From Rhodospirillaceae bacterium (GTDB lineage Bacteria > Pseudomonadota > Alphaproteobacteria > Dongiales > Dongiaceae), in the NCBI GenBank assembly GCA_008012315.1, contig SSEL01000004.1, positions 82,038 to 146,037 of the forward strand: a stretch of DNA of 64,000 bases, written 5' to 3'. Position 1 is the first letter of the stretch, and every line of letters begins with the position of its first letter. The position numbers were made by a program, and so were the translations under genes. The notes beneath the pieces were generated by a model, which saw nothing but the letters and a program-made list of their open reading frames with translations, did no database searches and had not been told where the DNA came from. Below, piece by piece: positions 1-9,486 of this stretch.

Positions 1-568
1 CGGTATAGATTTCCGCCAGCTTCACCGCCGTAGTGGGGGTGAGGGGGGCCGGCTTGAAGATCATGGCATTGCCGCAGGCCAAGGCCGGACCGGATTTCCA
101 GCAGGCAATTTGAATCGGATAATTCCAGGCGCCGATACCGACACAAACGCCCAGCGGCTCGCGACGCGTATACGCAAAGGATTGCCCGAGATCGAAATGC
201 TGGCCGTGCAGTGATGGCGCGATGCCGGCGAAATATTCGATCGCGTCGGCGCCGCTGAGAATATCGACGGCCACCGCTTCCTGGATCGGCTTGCCGGTAT
301 CCAAGACTTCCAGGTGCGCCAGCGCCTGGTTGCGCTCCCGCAGCAACTTCACGACGTTCATCAGAACACGGCCGCGTTGTGCACCGGTCATCGCCGACCA
401 AACGGCAAACCCTTTCTTGGCGGCAGCGACGGCCTTGTCGACATCGGCCTTGCTGGCGACCTGGACCTTGCTGATGAGGGCGCCGGTCGCCGGGTTGACG
501 TTGTCATAGGTTTCGTTGGAGGTCGCGTCCTGCAAACGGCCGTCGATGAACAGTTTCAATTCGCCCAT
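1..568 (-). CDS. betB: Betaine aldehyde dehydrogenase, N-terminal part (cut by window edge)
   Basis: Reads from an ATG at 568 and runs off the left edge, so only about 189 N-terminal residues are visible. They match the NAD(P)-dependent aldehyde dehydrogenase family, with the segment [19 protein letters not shown] and the following [17 protein letters not shown] of the cofactor domain. BetB oxidises betaine aldehyde to glycine betaine in the cytoplasm. The start lies 4 nt downstream of the betI stop, so betI and betB form one operon. The catalytic Glu and Cys lie outside the window. The assignment to BetB rather than another aldehyde dehydrogenase rests on both sequence and the betI/cho context. 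Confidence 0.93.
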   Translation of the reverse strand, partial: MGELKLFIDGRLQDATSNETYDNVNPATGALISKVQVASKADVDKAVAAAKKGFAVWSAMTGAQRGRVLMNVVKLLRERNQALAHLEVLDTGKPIQEAVAVDILSGADAIEYFAGIAPSLHGQHFDLGQSFAYTRREPLGVCVGIGAWNYPIQIACWKSGPALACGNAMIFKPAPLTPTTAVKLAEIYT

Positions 569-572
569 AGCG

Positions 573-1166
573 TTATTCCATCGGTATGTTCAGATTCAGT
601 TTCGCGTTCAGATAATCGATCACCAGGAGCCGGGCCGTTTCACCATTGGGCGGTTCCCGTTTGAGCGCCGCGCGCAGCCACAAGCCGTCGATAAGCGATG
701 CAACGAGGGTAGCGATGGCCTGCACATCATGTCCCGGTGTGAGCGGTCGCAAAGCATCGACCAGGTTATCGTGCAGCCGACCGACGATGATGCGCTGCAC
801 CCGAGCCAGACGTTCATTGTTGGGCACCTGCGCCCAAAAGGCGAGCCAGGCGGAAACACCTTCTGGGGTGAAGACCTCGGAACCCATATTACCATCGATC
901 ACGGCCATCAGCCGTTCAACTGGAGTCTTGGCCCCTCTCAACCGGCTGACCACGGCGAGCCGCAGATTCGTGCCGAGCCGACGCAACGTCGCTTCGAGGA
1001 GATCGGCCTTGTCCTTGAAATAATGATGGACGATGCCGGTGGAGACGCCGGCCTTGGCGGAAATCCGCGACAGGCTGGAATCGGCAAAGCCGACCTCGTG
1101 AATCGACGCGATGGTTGCATCGATCAATTGCCGTCGCCGGATTTCTTCCATGCCTAGTTTCGGCAC
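573..1166 (-). CDS. betI: TetR-family repressor BetI
   Basis: A 197-residue TetR-type regulator. The N-terminal helix-turn-helix lies at about residues 25-52 ([18 protein letters not shown]), followed by an all-helical ligand domain containing the BetI-like stretch [13 protein letters not shown]. BetI represses choline uptake and oxidation genes and is relieved by choline. It is the first gene of the betI-betB operon and is divergent from the choline importer. A BetI-like palindrome lies in the shared upstream region at about 1264-1288. Length and sequence are typical of the family. Confidence 0.94.
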   Translation of the reverse strand: MPKLGMEEIRRRQLIDATIASIHEVGFADSSLSRISAKAGVSTGIVHHYFKDKADLLEATLRRLGTNLRLAVVSRLRGAKTPVERLMAVIDGNMGSEVFTPEGVSAWLAFWAQVPNNERLARVQRIIVGRLHDNLVDALRPLTPGHDVQAIATLVASLIDGLWLRAALKREPPNGETARLLVIDYLNAKLNLNIPME

Positions 1167-1478
1167 TTTCCCCTCATCGGTTCGTCGGCCTTGTGCGGCC
1201 GGATTTTGACCGGCAGCGCAGGTGACAGATGGCCCGGGCCGCCTAAGTTGGTCATGATGCGGGTTTTATATTGGTCGATCAATCAAAAAAGACCCTTGGC
1301 CTTGGCGCAAAAGCGGCATAAGCTGACGCAGTCGGTGAGATTTCTCACCGCTGGAGCCCATAGATTCTGCCGCTCTGACGTCCGCAAGAAGGCTGGGCAG
1401 GTTGAACCGACTGGCCTATCGCAAAGAAGGGCGCGGAATAAGCAGGTGGCGATCAACCTTGTGCTGGGAGGCACAGCG
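1167..1478. promoter_or_regulatory. Divergent betI / choX control region with a BetI-type operator
   Basis: The 312-nt gap between betI and choX has no convincing gene. At 1270-1283 there is an imperfect palindrome ATTGGTCGATCAAT (arms ATTG and CAAT, 12 of 14 positions symmetric), flanked by TTAT and by an A-run. On the minus strand this reads TTGATTGATCGACCAATAT, which resembles the enterobacterial bet operator as I remember it. It is well placed to control both directions. The open frame of choX extends back through this region, but the strong ribosome site and signal peptide begin only at 1466-1479. Confidence 0.6.
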
Positions 1479-2408
1479 ATGAACTTTCGTATGCTCGCGA
1501 TGGCGACTGTCTTTACGGTTGCCTCTTTCACAGCCGCGCAGGCGGCGGAACCGGATTCCTGCAAGAAGGTCCATCTGGCCGATGTGGGCTGGACCGACAA
1601 CACCGCAATCAACGGGCTGTTTACCACGACGCTGAAGGGTCTTGGCTATGAGCCGAAGGTCGATACCCTGGCACTGCCCGTGATCCTGGAAAGCCTCAAG
1701 AATAAAGATCTCGACATCTTCCTCGACAACTGGATGCCGTCGAACGCAGCCAATGTGAAGCCTTATCTCGACGCCAAGACCATCGATCAACTGAAGCCCA
1801 ATCTGGTCGGCGCCGGTTATGGTCCGGTGGTGCCGGATTATGTCGCCGCTGCCGGCGTCAAGGATATCAAGGACCTCGCGACCAATAGCGACAAGTTCAA
1901 GAAGAAGTTCTATGGCATCGAGCCGGGCAACGACGGCAACAAGATCGTCCAGGCCAAGATCGATGATCCGGCAAATGGCCTGAAGGGCTGGAAGCTGGTC
2001 GAATCGTCTGAGCAGGGCATGCTGGCCGAAGCGCAGAAGAAAATGGCCAAGAAGGAATGGATCGTGTTCCTCGGCTGGGCGCCGCATCCGGTGATGGGTG
2101 CAATGCCGCTGGTCTATCTGACCGGCTTCGAAAAGGACGGCTTCGGCGAAGCGCAGATCCATACGCTGACCCGCCCGGGTTATTCGCAGGAATGCACCAA
2201 TGTCGGCAAATTGCTGGACAACCTGCAATTCGACCTGAAGATGGAAAGCGCGATCATGGATGAGATCGGCAAGGGGCAAGACGGCGAAAAGGCCGCCACT
2301 GCCTGGCTGAAGAAGAATCCGGCCGTGCTCGATAAATGGCTCGCGGGCGTCACCACCGCGGATGGCCAGGATGGTGCTGCGGCTGTGAAGAAAAGTCTCG
2401 GTCTCTAA
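1479..2408 (+). CDS. choX: Choline ABC transporter substrate-binding protein ChoX
   Basis: A 309-residue periplasmic binding protein of the ProX/OpuAC family. It binds choline (possibly also betaine) and delivers it to ChoW/ChoV. The frame is open from 1191, but I chose the ATG at 1479. It follows GGGAGG at 1466-1471 and begins a clear signal peptide cleaved after AQA at about residue 22. The mature part contains VGWTDNTA and DNWMPSN, typical of the ligand-pocket segments of choline binders. It is followed by a strong hairpin and then choW, in the order choXWV known from rhizobia. Confidence 0.92.
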   Translation: MNFRMLAMATVFTVASFTAAQAAEPDSCKKVHLADVGWTDNTAINGLFTTTLKGLGYEPKVDTLALPVILESLKNKDLDIFLDNWMPSNAANVKPYLDAKTIDQLKPNLVGAGYGPVVPDYVAAAGVKDIKDLATNSDKFKKKFYGIEPGNDGNKIVQAKIDDPANGLKGWKLVESSEQGMLAEAQKKMAKKEWIVFLGWAPHPVMGAMPLVYLTGFEKDGFGEAQIHTLTRPGYSQECTNVGKLLDNLQFDLKMESAIMDEIGKGQDGEKAATAWLKKNPAVLDKWLAGVTTADGQDGAAAVKKSLGL

Positions 2409-2421
2409 TATTTGTCATTGA

Positions 2422-2466
2422 AGGCGGCCTCGGCTTCTATTCTAAGCCGAGGCCGCCTATTATTTT
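2422..2466 (+). terminator. Perfect 15-bp hairpin between choX and choW
   Basis: AGGCGGCCTCGGCTT (2422-2436) pairs perfectly with 2444-2458 across a 7-nt loop and is followed by the T-rich TATTATTTTATCTTTT. It could be a terminator or attenuator that raises the binding-protein transcript over the permease and ATPase transcripts, a common arrangement in ABC operons. Confidence 0.75.
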
Positions 2467-2532
2467 ATCTTTTGACCGTTTAGCCGCGGGTGAATCGTAA
2501 GGCCGGGTTACCGGAAAGATCGGGGAAAGCCA

Positions 2533-3405
2533 ATGGATCAGCTAGTAAACTGGATCACAGACAATAAAATCCCTGTAGGTCCCTGGGCCAAAAGCTTCAT
2601 TACTTGGATACAGACTAGTTTCGGCTTTTTCTTCGATTTCGTTTCAGAAAAAATCGGCGCGGGCATGGATGCCTCGGTCGAGTTGCTGAATAATGTCCCG
2701 CCCTTGGTCTTCATTGTCGTCTTCGCTGGCCTGGCCTATTGGCGACAACGGGACTGGAAGATTCCCTTGATCGTTGTCATAGGTTTCTTATTCATCCTGA
2801 ATCAGAATCTCTGGGATGAGATGATCGCGACTCTGCTGCTGGTGCTCTATTCAACTCTGGTCAGTCTCGCGATCGGAATTCCGCTCGGTATTCTCTGTGC
2901 CCGCCGCCCGTGGCTTTACAACACCGTCGCCCCTGTCCTCGATATGATGCAGACGCTGCCGAGCTTCGTGTACCTGGTTCCGGCGCTCTTTCTCTTCGGG
3001 CTCGGCATGGTTCCCGGTGTTGTTGCGACAGTCATATTTGCCGTTGCTGCCCCGGTCCGTTTGACATATCTCGGCATAACCCAGGTGCCGACCGCATTGG
3101 TGGAAGCCGGTGAGTCATTCGGGTGCACGAAATGGCAATTGCTCACAAGGGTGAAGCTGCCGGCTGCCATGCCAAGTATCATGGCGGGCGTTACACAAAC
3201 TATTATGCTCTCGCTCTCCATGGTCGTGATCGCCGGCCTGGTTGGAGCCCCGGGGCTTGGATCGCCTGTGGTACGCGCTTTGGCTTCCGCAAATGTCAGT
3301 CTCGGTTTTGAGAGTGGACTTGCCATTGTTGCCTTGGCGATCATCCTCGATCGTGCCATGAAGCAGCCTACGCCTCGGCGGCGATTGGCGAAAAAGCCGG
3401 CTTGA
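2533..3405 (+). CDS. choW: Choline ABC transporter permease ChoW
   Basis: A 290-residue inner-membrane permease of the ProW/OpuAB type, with about six hydrophobic segments. The binding-protein-dependent transport domain spans about residues 95-275, and the EAA-like loop appears as EAGESFGCTKWQLLTRVKLP. It forms the channel for choline with ChoV as ATPase. The ATG at 2533 follows GGGGAAAG. choV starts 10 nt after its stop. Confidence 0.93.
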   Translation: MDQLVNWITDNKIPVGPWAKSFITWIQTSFGFFFDFVSEKIGAGMDASVELLNNVPPLVFIVVFAGLAYWRQRDWKIPLIVVIGFLFILNQNLWDEMIATLLLVLYSTLVSLAIGIPLGILCARRPWLYNTVAPVLDMMQTLPSFVYLVPALFLFGLGMVPGVVATVIFAVAAPVRLTYLGITQVPTALVEAGESFGCTKWQLLTRVKLPAAMPSIMAGVTQTIMLSLSMVVIAGLVGAPGLGSPVVRALASANVSLGFESGLAIVALAIILDRAMKQPTPRRRLAKKPA

Positions 3406-3415
3406 GGAGAAGGAT

Positions 3416-4618
3416 ATGAGCAACCCATCCACCGTTCGCTTCGAACATGTTGATGTCATCTTCGGTAAAAAAGCCAAAGACGCTGTCGCTTTGTTGGATG
3501 GCGGCGAGGGCCGCGACAGCATCCTCGACAAAACCGGTTCGCTCGTGGCCGTTCATGACGCGTCAGTTTTCGTCAATGAGGGCGAAATCCTGGTTTTGAT
3601 GGGACTGTCGGGTTCAGGCAAATCCTCGCTGCTCCGCTGCATCAACGGCCTCAATAAGGTAACGCGCGGGAAGGTGTTGGTGCATGACGGCAACCAGGAA
3701 ATCGATGTCGCCTCCTGTGGCGGCGAGACCCTGCGTCGCCTACGCCAGAACCGTATCTCCATGGTGTTCCAGCAATTCGGCCTGATGCCCTGGTTGACCG
3801 TCCACGACAATGTCGGCTTCGGTCTCGATATTCGCGGCATGAAAAGGAACGAGCGCGATCGCCTGGTCGATGAGAAGATCCAATTGGTGCGGCTGGACAA
3901 GTTCGCCGACAAATTCGCCCATGAACTATCCGGCGGCATGCAGCAGCGTGTCGGTCTCGCCCGGGCTTTTGCGACCGAGGCGGATATTCTGCTGATGGAT
4001 GAACCGTTCTCCGCCCTCGATCCGCTGATCCGCGAGCATCTGCAGGACGAACTCCTCGAACTCCAGCGCAACCTGAAGAAGACTATCGTCTTTGTCAGCC
4101 ACGATCTCGACGAGGCGCTCAAGATCGGTAACCGCATCGCCATCATGGAAGCCGGTAAGGTGGTGCAGTTCGGTCCGCCGGAAGAAATCATTCTCAACCC
4201 GGTCAACGACTATGTCCGGCAATTCGTCGCCTCGATGAATCCGCTGACGGTGTTGAAGGGCGGAACCTTGATGCGGCCGGTGGCCGATCTGGTGCGCGAG
4301 CCGGGTAGCAGTTTCGTCCAGCTCGACCGGGCTGGTCGCTGCCGTTGCCGGCTGGACGATATCGGCCGGCCGATCGACCTGATGATCAATGGCCGCGCGG
4401 GCAGCTTCGTTCCCTATAGCAGCGAGCTCGATCTCGCCAATCTGCCGGATGATGTCATGGTCAGCGGTGGCGAGCGGACGCCGATGAAAGCCGCCGTCAT
4501 GGTGCGGCAAATGACAAAACGGCCGCTGGTGCTGCTGAATGGCGACGGCGAGTTGATCGGCGTGGTCGGTGAGCATGAGCTGTATCGCGGGATGTTGCGC
4601 CAGACCGAATACGCCTGA
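3416..4618 (+). CDS. choV: Choline ABC transporter ATP-binding protein ChoV
   Basis: A 400-residue ATPase of the ProV/OpuAA family. Walker A is GLSGSGKSS at 63-71, the Q-loop VFQQFG is near 118, the ABC signature LSGGMQQRVG is at 171-180, and Walker B ILLMDEP is at 191-197. About 140 residues follow the ATPase core, in the place where related transporters carry a regulatory CBS-type domain. The start is preceded by GAGGAGAAGG. It is the third gene of choXWV, with a HAD phosphatase directly downstream. Confidence 0.94.
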   Translation: MSNPSTVRFEHVDVIFGKKAKDAVALLDGGEGRDSILDKTGSLVAVHDASVFVNEGEILVLMGLSGSGKSSLLRCINGLNKVTRGKVLVHDGNQEIDVASCGGETLRRLRQNRISMVFQQFGLMPWLTVHDNVGFGLDIRGMKRNERDRLVDEKIQLVRLDKFADKFAHELSGGMQQRVGLARAFATEADILLMDEPFSALDPLIREHLQDELLELQRNLKKTIVFVSHDLDEALKIGNRIAIMEAGKVVQFGPPEEIILNPVNDYVRQFVASMNPLTVLKGGTLMRPVADLVREPGSSFVQLDRAGRCRCRLDDIGRPIDLMINGRAGSFVPYSSELDLANLPDDVMVSGGERTPMKAAVMVRQMTKRPLVLLNGDGELIGVVGEHELYRGMLRQTEYA

Positions 4619-4653
4619 GCTTGACCGTATCGACGAGCCTGAAAGTTTCGACG

Positions 4654-5358
4654 ATGAGTAACGTCCGGGGTGTCCTGTTCGACAAGGACGGAACGCTGTT
4701 CGATTTCTACCGTACCTGGGGACCCGTCACCGAGGCGGCAGCCCTTGCCGTCGCGCAGGGCGATCCGGCCAGGGCCGAGATCATTCTCACCGGCTCCGGC
4801 AAGGACCCGGAGACCGGTCGGTATCGGCCGGGTTCGCCCATCGCTTCCGGCAGCAATCAGGAGATCGCCCAGCTTTGGGCCGATCTCCTCGGCCGTCATG
4901 ATGAAGCGGGCGAGATCTACCGGCAGATGGAGGGCATGTTCCTGGACCGCCAGCGGCAAGGGGCCGTGCCGGTGCTCGATTTGCCGGCCTTCTTCGGCCG
5001 ATTGCGGGATCGCGGCTTGAAGCTCGGCGTCGCGACGATGGACAGTGAATTGGGCGCCGTGACGGCGTTGGACCGTTACGAAGCCCGCGCTTGCCTCGAC
5101 TTCATCTGCGGCTTCGATACCGGCCACGGCGTGAAGCCGGGCGGCGGCATGGTCCAGGCCTTCGCGCGGCAAATGGGCATCGCTGCTGCCGATGTCACCG
5201 TGGTGGGCGACAGTCCGCATGATATCGAAATGGCGCGGGCCGGCGGGGCAGGGCGCGCGATCGGTGTCCTGACCGGGGTCAGTCCGCGCGAAGCCCTGCT
5301 GGATTACGGCGCCGATATCGTGATCGACAGCATCGCTGACCTGGAAGCCATCCTTTAG
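4654..5358 (+). CDS. HAD-superfamily hydrolase, phosphoglycolate phosphatase-like
   Basis: A 234-residue HAD phosphatase. Motif I is FDKDGTLFDF at 9-18, where the first Asp (residue 10) is the expected nucleophile. The C-terminal motif GDSPHDIEMARAGGAG carries the Mg2+-binding acidic residues. The cap region resembles the Gph group, but the substrate cannot be read from sequence. The ATG at 4654 is preferred over the TTG at 4621 because the HAD core starts right after it. It lies 35 nt after choV, so it is probably co-transcribed, and it converges on the aminotransferase that ends at 5367. Confidence 0.85.
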   Translation: MSNVRGVLFDKDGTLFDFYRTWGPVTEAAALAVAQGDPARAEIILTGSGKDPETGRYRPGSPIASGSNQEIAQLWADLLGRHDEAGEIYRQMEGMFLDRQRQGAVPVLDLPAFFGRLRDRGLKLGVATMDSELGAVTALDRYEARACLDFICGFDTGHGVKPGGGMVQAFARQMGIAAADVTVVGDSPHDIEMARAGGAGRAIGVLTGVSPREALLDYGADIVIDSIADLEAIL

Positions 5359-5366
5359 CTTTTCGG

Positions 5367-6503
5367 TCAGGGCCGGTTGCGCATTAGATGGGCGCGCATG
5401 GCTGAAAGCCCTTCGATCGTATGGCGCCGCCCGAAGCCGATGCGGAAGCGGTCGGCCGGCGTCCTGCTCAGGGCCGATTCATAGATGCTGGCTGGCAACA
5501 GGACGATGCCGTCTTCCTCCGCCAGTTTGCGGCAGAAGGTCTCGACACCGTCTTTGCCCTTGTAGCGGGGGAAGGCAATGCAGCCTCCATCCGGCACCGA
5601 CCAGTCGAACAAATCGGAAAATTCGTCGAAGAAGGTATTCATGGCCCTGAGATTCTCGGCAATCAGGTCGTGATTGCGCTTCAGGATCCGTTCACGTGCT
5701 TTTAAAGCGATGACGGCCAGATGTTCCGATGGGCCGGCATTGCAGATCGACAGGTAATGCTTGATGCGTTCCATGCGTGACAGCAGCTCGCGATCGCGGC
5801 AGGCGATCCAGCCGATGCGCAAGCCCGGCAGGCCATAGGCCTTCGACATGACATTCAGCGACAAGCCGCGTTCATAGGCATCGGCGGCCTGGGGCAGCTG
5901 GATGCCGGGATCGCGTTCCAGTCCGCGATAGACCTCGTCCGACAGCAGATAAATGCCATGCTGGCGGCAAAGCGCGACCAAGGTGTTGAACTGGCCGCGA
6001 TCCATCACCTTGCCGGTGGGATTATGCGGGAAGTTCACATAAATGAGCTTCGTCTTCGGCGTGATCATCCGCTTGACGGCATCGACATCGAGCGCCCAGG
6101 CATTGCTTTCATCCAAAGGAATGCCTTCCGTCTTGCAGATCGTCATCGGCAGCGTCTCGGCCGACTGATAATTCGGCGTGACGATCAGGGCATGATCATC
6201 CTTATCCAGGATCGCATGCATCGCCGCGAAGATTCCTTCCTCGGCGCCGGCAAAGCAGAGCACATCCGCCGCCTGCAGCGTTTCATAAGTCGAGGCCACG
6301 GCCGCGCGCAAAGGCGGCGTGCCGAAGGTTTCGATGTAGCAGAGCGGCATATTATGGAAGCTGTCGCGATCGGCCGGCTCCGCCATTTCCAGCAGCTCGT
6401 TCAGCGTCAAGGTCTCCATGTCCGACGCCGTCATGTGGTAACGCGCGCTGAATTCCCATTTCGACAAATAGGTTTCCAATCGGAAATCGGGCAGCATGGT
6501 CAT
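5367..6503 (-). CDS. PLP-dependent class I/II aminotransferase
   Basis: A 378-residue fold-type I aminotransferase. NFPHNPTGK (158-165) and LLSDEVYRG (186-194) are the usual PLP-pocket motifs. The Schiff-base lysine is K221 in SKAYGLPGLRIGW. The N-terminus is short, with no sign of export. It overlaps the preceding regulator gene by 4 nt (ATGA type), so both are translated from one message. Pairing with a DauR/YheO-type regulator suggests a role in turnover of an amino acid (possibly arginine-like or a D-amino acid). The substrate is not determined by the sequence. Confidence 0.85.
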   Translation of the reverse strand: MTMLPDFRLETYLSKWEFSARYHMTASDMETLTLNELLEMAEPADRDSFHNMPLCYIETFGTPPLRAAVASTYETLQAADVLCFAGAEEGIFAAMHAILDKDDHALIVTPNYQSAETLPMTICKTEGIPLDESNAWALDVDAVKRMITPKTKLIYVNFPHNPTGKVMDRGQFNTLVALCRQHGIYLLSDEVYRGLERDPGIQLPQAADAYERGLSLNVMSKAYGLPGLRIGWIACRDRELLSRMERIKHYLSICNAGPSEHLAVIALKARERILKRNHDLIAENLRAMNTFFDEFSDLFDWSVPDGGCIAFPRYKGKDGVETFCRKLAEEDGIVLLPASIYESALSRTPADRFRIGFGRRHTIEGLSAMRAHLMRNRP

Positions 6504-7168
6504 GACTTGACTCGCTTCGGTTTGGAGATGGTTTTTGCCGCGGGCGATCGGCGTGCCTCCGCCAACAGACCGTAGACGGTTGCGCGGCTGACGCCAAGCG
6601 CTTGCGCGATGAAGGGCGTTGCATTGCGGGTTTGAAACAGTGCCGCTTTATCCAGCCGCGCCAGGAGCGATATCCGGTCGGCACGATCGAGAGCGGCCAT
6701 GGATTTGCCGGTTTCCGCAAGGAAATCCCGGATCTCCAGATTGATCTGCTCACGCCAGTCGTGACGGAACAGCGGCTCCGGCCGGTCGGTCAGCGGTGTT
6801 GCAAAGGCACTGAGCAAGGCGATGGCGGCATCGAATTTCGACAGGTCCAGATTGATGCAGAGAAAACCCGCACGCTTGCCGTCCTTGTCGCGCAAGACGG
6901 CGCTGATGGACTTGATCCGGCTGCCATCGGGATTGGCCTTCTCATAAGGCCCGTAGATACCGGCCTCTTTCAGGAGATCGGGATCGTGGCCCAGATATGA
7001 CGGAGCACCTGGCCGGCGTTTTGAGAAGGCATTCCAGATACGCACGACACGGTCGGTGACGACATCATGAATCACCACTTCCGCATGCGGATGCAGCAAG
7101 GCCGCCACGGCTTCGGCAGTGGGGTAATGAATGGCCAGGGAATGTGGTGCGGCAACGATCTTCTTCAT
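6500..7168 (-). CDS. YheO/DauR-type PAS and helix-turn-helix transcriptional regulator
   Basis: 222 residues from the ATG at 7168; the frame extends to a TTG at 7204. The N-terminal half (about 15-120) matches the YheO-like PAS domain, with EVVIHDVVTDRVVRIWN and AGFLCINLDLS. The C-terminal part (about 155-210) has the DauR-type HTH, ending in FIAQALGVSRATVYGLLAEA. Such proteins control amino-acid catabolic genes. Here the gene is first in a two-gene operon with the aminotransferase, which is its most likely target. A basic tail (SKPKRVKS) closes the protein. Confidence 0.85.
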   Translation of the reverse strand: MKKIVAAPHSLAIHYPTAEAVAALLHPHAEVVIHDVVTDRVVRIWNAFSKRRPGAPSYLGHDPDLLKEAGIYGPYEKANPDGSRIKSISAVLRDKDGKRAGFLCINLDLSKFDAAIALLSAFATPLTDRPEPLFRHDWREQINLEIRDFLAETGKSMAALDRADRISLLARLDKAALFQTRNATPFIAQALGVSRATVYGLLAEARRSPAAKTISKPKRVKS

Positions 7169-7322
7169 GTTTGGACAATAAGTATAATTTAGACGAAATG
7201 TCAATTGAGGAGGCGAAAGACAAAACCGTTATCGGATTGCGGTTGTTACAGATTGTTACCTTTTTCTCGGTCTCTGTTGCTTGACCCTCTCAACGAACGG
7301 GCATACCGATTGGTCAGAGAAC

Positions 7323-7335
7323 GCGAATGATTTGC
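7323..7335. promoter_or_regulatory. Candidate Fur-family operator upstream of efeU
   Basis: GCGAATGATTTGC at 7323-7335 is a near-perfect palindrome of the form GCnAATnATTnGC, centred about 95 nt upstream of the efeU ATG. The core AATNATT agrees with Fur-type boxes, and the downstream genes are a ferrous iron uptake operon. The remaining intergenic sequence (7169-7423) shows no gene. Confidence 0.45.
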
Positions 7336-7423
7336 ATCTTCATTTTCGCCGTTCTTCTTCTATCTGTTGCGCCGTGGCCGTTATCGGCGCCGTTGGTTTC
7401 GCGTATCCGAGGTCAGCTACCTG

Positions 7424-8254
7424 ATGCTGGTTCCATTTCTGATCATGCTGCGAGAAGGGATCGAAGCGGCCCTGATCGTTGGAATCGTCGCCAGTTATTT
7501 GAAGCAGACCGGTCGCCGGAAATGGATGATCGCCGTCTGGATCGGTGTCATCGCCGCCTGCGTGCTGTGTCTCCTGATAGGTATCTTGCTGGATCTCAGC
7601 AGCGCGGAATTCCCCCAGCGTGAACAGGAAATGTTCGAAGCGGGAGTGGGGCTGATTGCCGTCTGCATCCTGACCTCGATGGTCTTCTGGATGAAAAAGG
7701 CCGCACGATCCATCAAGGCACAATTGCACGATTCCATCGATGCGGCCTTGAAACCCGGTGATCGACAGGGTTTCGCCCTGGCCGGCATGGCCTTCTTCGC
7801 TGTTGCCCGTGAAGGCCTGGAATCCGTTTTCTTCCTGCTCGCGACATTTCAACAGAATGTCGGCATCGCCGCGCCGATCGGCGCCATCATCGGCCTGCTG
7901 GCGGCGGTCGGCGTGGGCGTCGGGATTTATTATGGCGGTGTCCGGATCAACCTGAAGCGCTTCTTCCATTGGACGGGCGTGTTCATCCTCTTCGTCGCTG
8001 CCGGCTTGCTGGCCGGATCGGTACGGGCGCTGCATGAGGCCGGCCTGTGGAACGGCTTGCAATCCATCGCTTTCGATCTGAGCGGTGTCCTGCCCTCCGA
8101 TAGCGTGCTGGGTTCTGTCCTCGGCAGCATTCTCGGCTATCAGGACATGCCCACGGTCAGCGAGGTGCTGGCTTATTGTCTCTTTCTTGTTCCCACCCTG
8201 GCGCTGTTTCTGGGCAACTTGCAACGCCATGCCGTGGCTAAAACCAGTGCCTGA
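7424..8254 (+). CDS. efeU: Iron permease EfeU (FTR1 family)
   Basis: 276 residues from the ATG at 7424; an upstream open stretch back to 7367 lacks family similarity. It is an FTR1-type membrane protein with about seven hydrophobic helices and the two REXXE iron-binding motifs, REGIE at 10-14 and REGLE at about 130. It moves iron across the inner membrane. It is the first gene of efeUOB plus an extra EfeM-like gene, and a Fur-like palindrome lies upstream. Confidence 0.93.
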   Translation: MLVPFLIMLREGIEAALIVGIVASYLKQTGRRKWMIAVWIGVIAACVLCLLIGILLDLSSAEFPQREQEMFEAGVGLIAVCILTSMVFWMKKAARSIKAQLHDSIDAALKPGDRQGFALAGMAFFAVAREGLESVFFLLATFQQNVGIAAPIGAIIGLLAAVGVGVGIYYGGVRINLKRFFHWTGVFILFVAAGLLAGSVRALHEAGLWNGLQSIAFDLSGVLPSDSVLGSVLGSILGYQDMPTVSEVLAYCLFLVPTLALFLGNLQRHAVAKTSA

Positions 8255-8275
8255 CGGCCTGGAAGGGTATTGTTG

Positions 8276-9469
8276 ATGTCGCGGTCTCGTACAACCACCT
8301 ATCTGATCGGCGCCACCGTTGCCGTCATCATCTTGGGTATTCTCGGCATCTATGCCGTTGCCTCGGTCAAAAAGAGCAAGGATCATCAAACCGCGAACTC
8401 GATCCAGTCTGCGCCGCAAGATCAGAATGCCGTCACCGTTGCCGTAACGGCGAAAGCCTGTGAGCCCAATGCGCTCGCCGTGCCGGCCGGTAAAACCACT
8501 TTTCTCATCGTCAATAAAAGCGCGCGGGCCCTGGAATGGGAGATCCTGAACGGCGTGATGGTAGTCGATGAGCGCGAGAACATTGCGCCGGGCTTCACGC
8601 AGAAGCTGACGACGACATTGACGCCCGGCAGCTATGACATCACCTGCGGTCTGCTGAGCAACCCGAAGGGAAAGCTCACGGTGACGGCGACGGGAACAGA
8701 GCCGGCGCAGGTGAAGCCGTCGGCAGTCGATCTGATTGGGCCGATCGCCGAATACAGTGTTTACGTCATCGGTGAGACCGATGAGCTGCTGACCGATACG
8801 AAGAAGTTCACCGATGCGGTGCGCGGCGGCCGCCTGGAAGAAGCTCAATCGCTCTATGCGCCGGCGCGTCTGCATTATGAGCGGATCGAGCCGATTGCCG
8901 AATTGTTCAGCGATCTCGATGCCAGCATCGACTCCCGTGCCGACGATCACGAGAAGAAGGAACAGGACCCGAATTTCATCGGCTTCCATCGCCTCGAATA
9001 CGCTCTCTTCAGCCAGAAAAGCACGGCGGGGCTCAATGCCGTTGCCGACAAGCTGGACGCCGATACCCAGGAGCTGCAGAAGCGGATCGCTGACCTGACC
9101 ATCCCGCCGGAAAAACTGGTGGATGGTGCGGCCGCCCTGATCGAGGAAGTAGCTTCCAGCAAGATCAGCGGCGAAGAGGACCGCTATAGCGGCACGGATC
9201 TCTGGGATTTCCAGGCCAATATCGATGGATCGGAGAAGATCGTCGATCTGCTGCGCCCGCTGACGCGGAAAGCGGATAAGGCGCTGAGCGACAGGATCGA
9301 CGGCAACTTCAAGTCTGTCGATCAGGTGCTGGCGAAATACCGGACGGCGGATGGCAGCTACCAGAACTACGACAAATTGACCAAGGAAGATCGTATGGCA
9401 TTGCAGGGGCCGATTACCGCACTGGCCGAGGATCTTTCCAAGCTCCGCGGCACGCTGGGATTGACCTGA
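8276..9469 (+). CDS. efeO: Iron uptake protein EfeO (cupredoxin plus M75 domain)
   Basis: A 397-residue periplasmic protein. An N-terminal hydrophobic anchor or signal (about 6-28) precedes a cupredoxin-like domain (about 55-140) and then an EfeO/M75 domain (about 155-395) with the HxxE motif as GFHRLE. EfeO is the periplasmic component that presents iron to EfeU. The ATG at 8276 follows GGAAGGG. Its C-terminal domain is very similar to the separate gene at 10827-11660. Confidence 0.92.
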   Translation: MSRSRTTTYLIGATVAVIILGILGIYAVASVKKSKDHQTANSIQSAPQDQNAVTVAVTAKACEPNALAVPAGKTTFLIVNKSARALEWEILNGVMVVDERENIAPGFTQKLTTTLTPGSYDITCGLLSNPKGKLTVTATGTEPAQVKPSAVDLIGPIAEYSVYVIGETDELLTDTKKFTDAVRGGRLEEAQSLYAPARLHYERIEPIAELFSDLDASIDSRADDHEKKEQDPNFIGFHRLEYALFSQKSTAGLNAVADKLDADTQELQKRIADLTIPPEKLVDGAAALIEEVASSKISGEEDRYSGTDLWDFQANIDGSEKIVDLLRPLTRKADKALSDRIDGNFKSVDQVLAKYRTADGSYQNYDKLTKEDRMALQGPITALAEDLSKLRGTLGLT

Positions 9470-9486
9470 GCTGGCTGGAGGCGGTG

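Noticed and set aside
1191..1478. Extended N-terminus of choX
   Set aside because: The region precedes a strong ribosome site and signal peptide, and it contains the betI/choX control palindrome.
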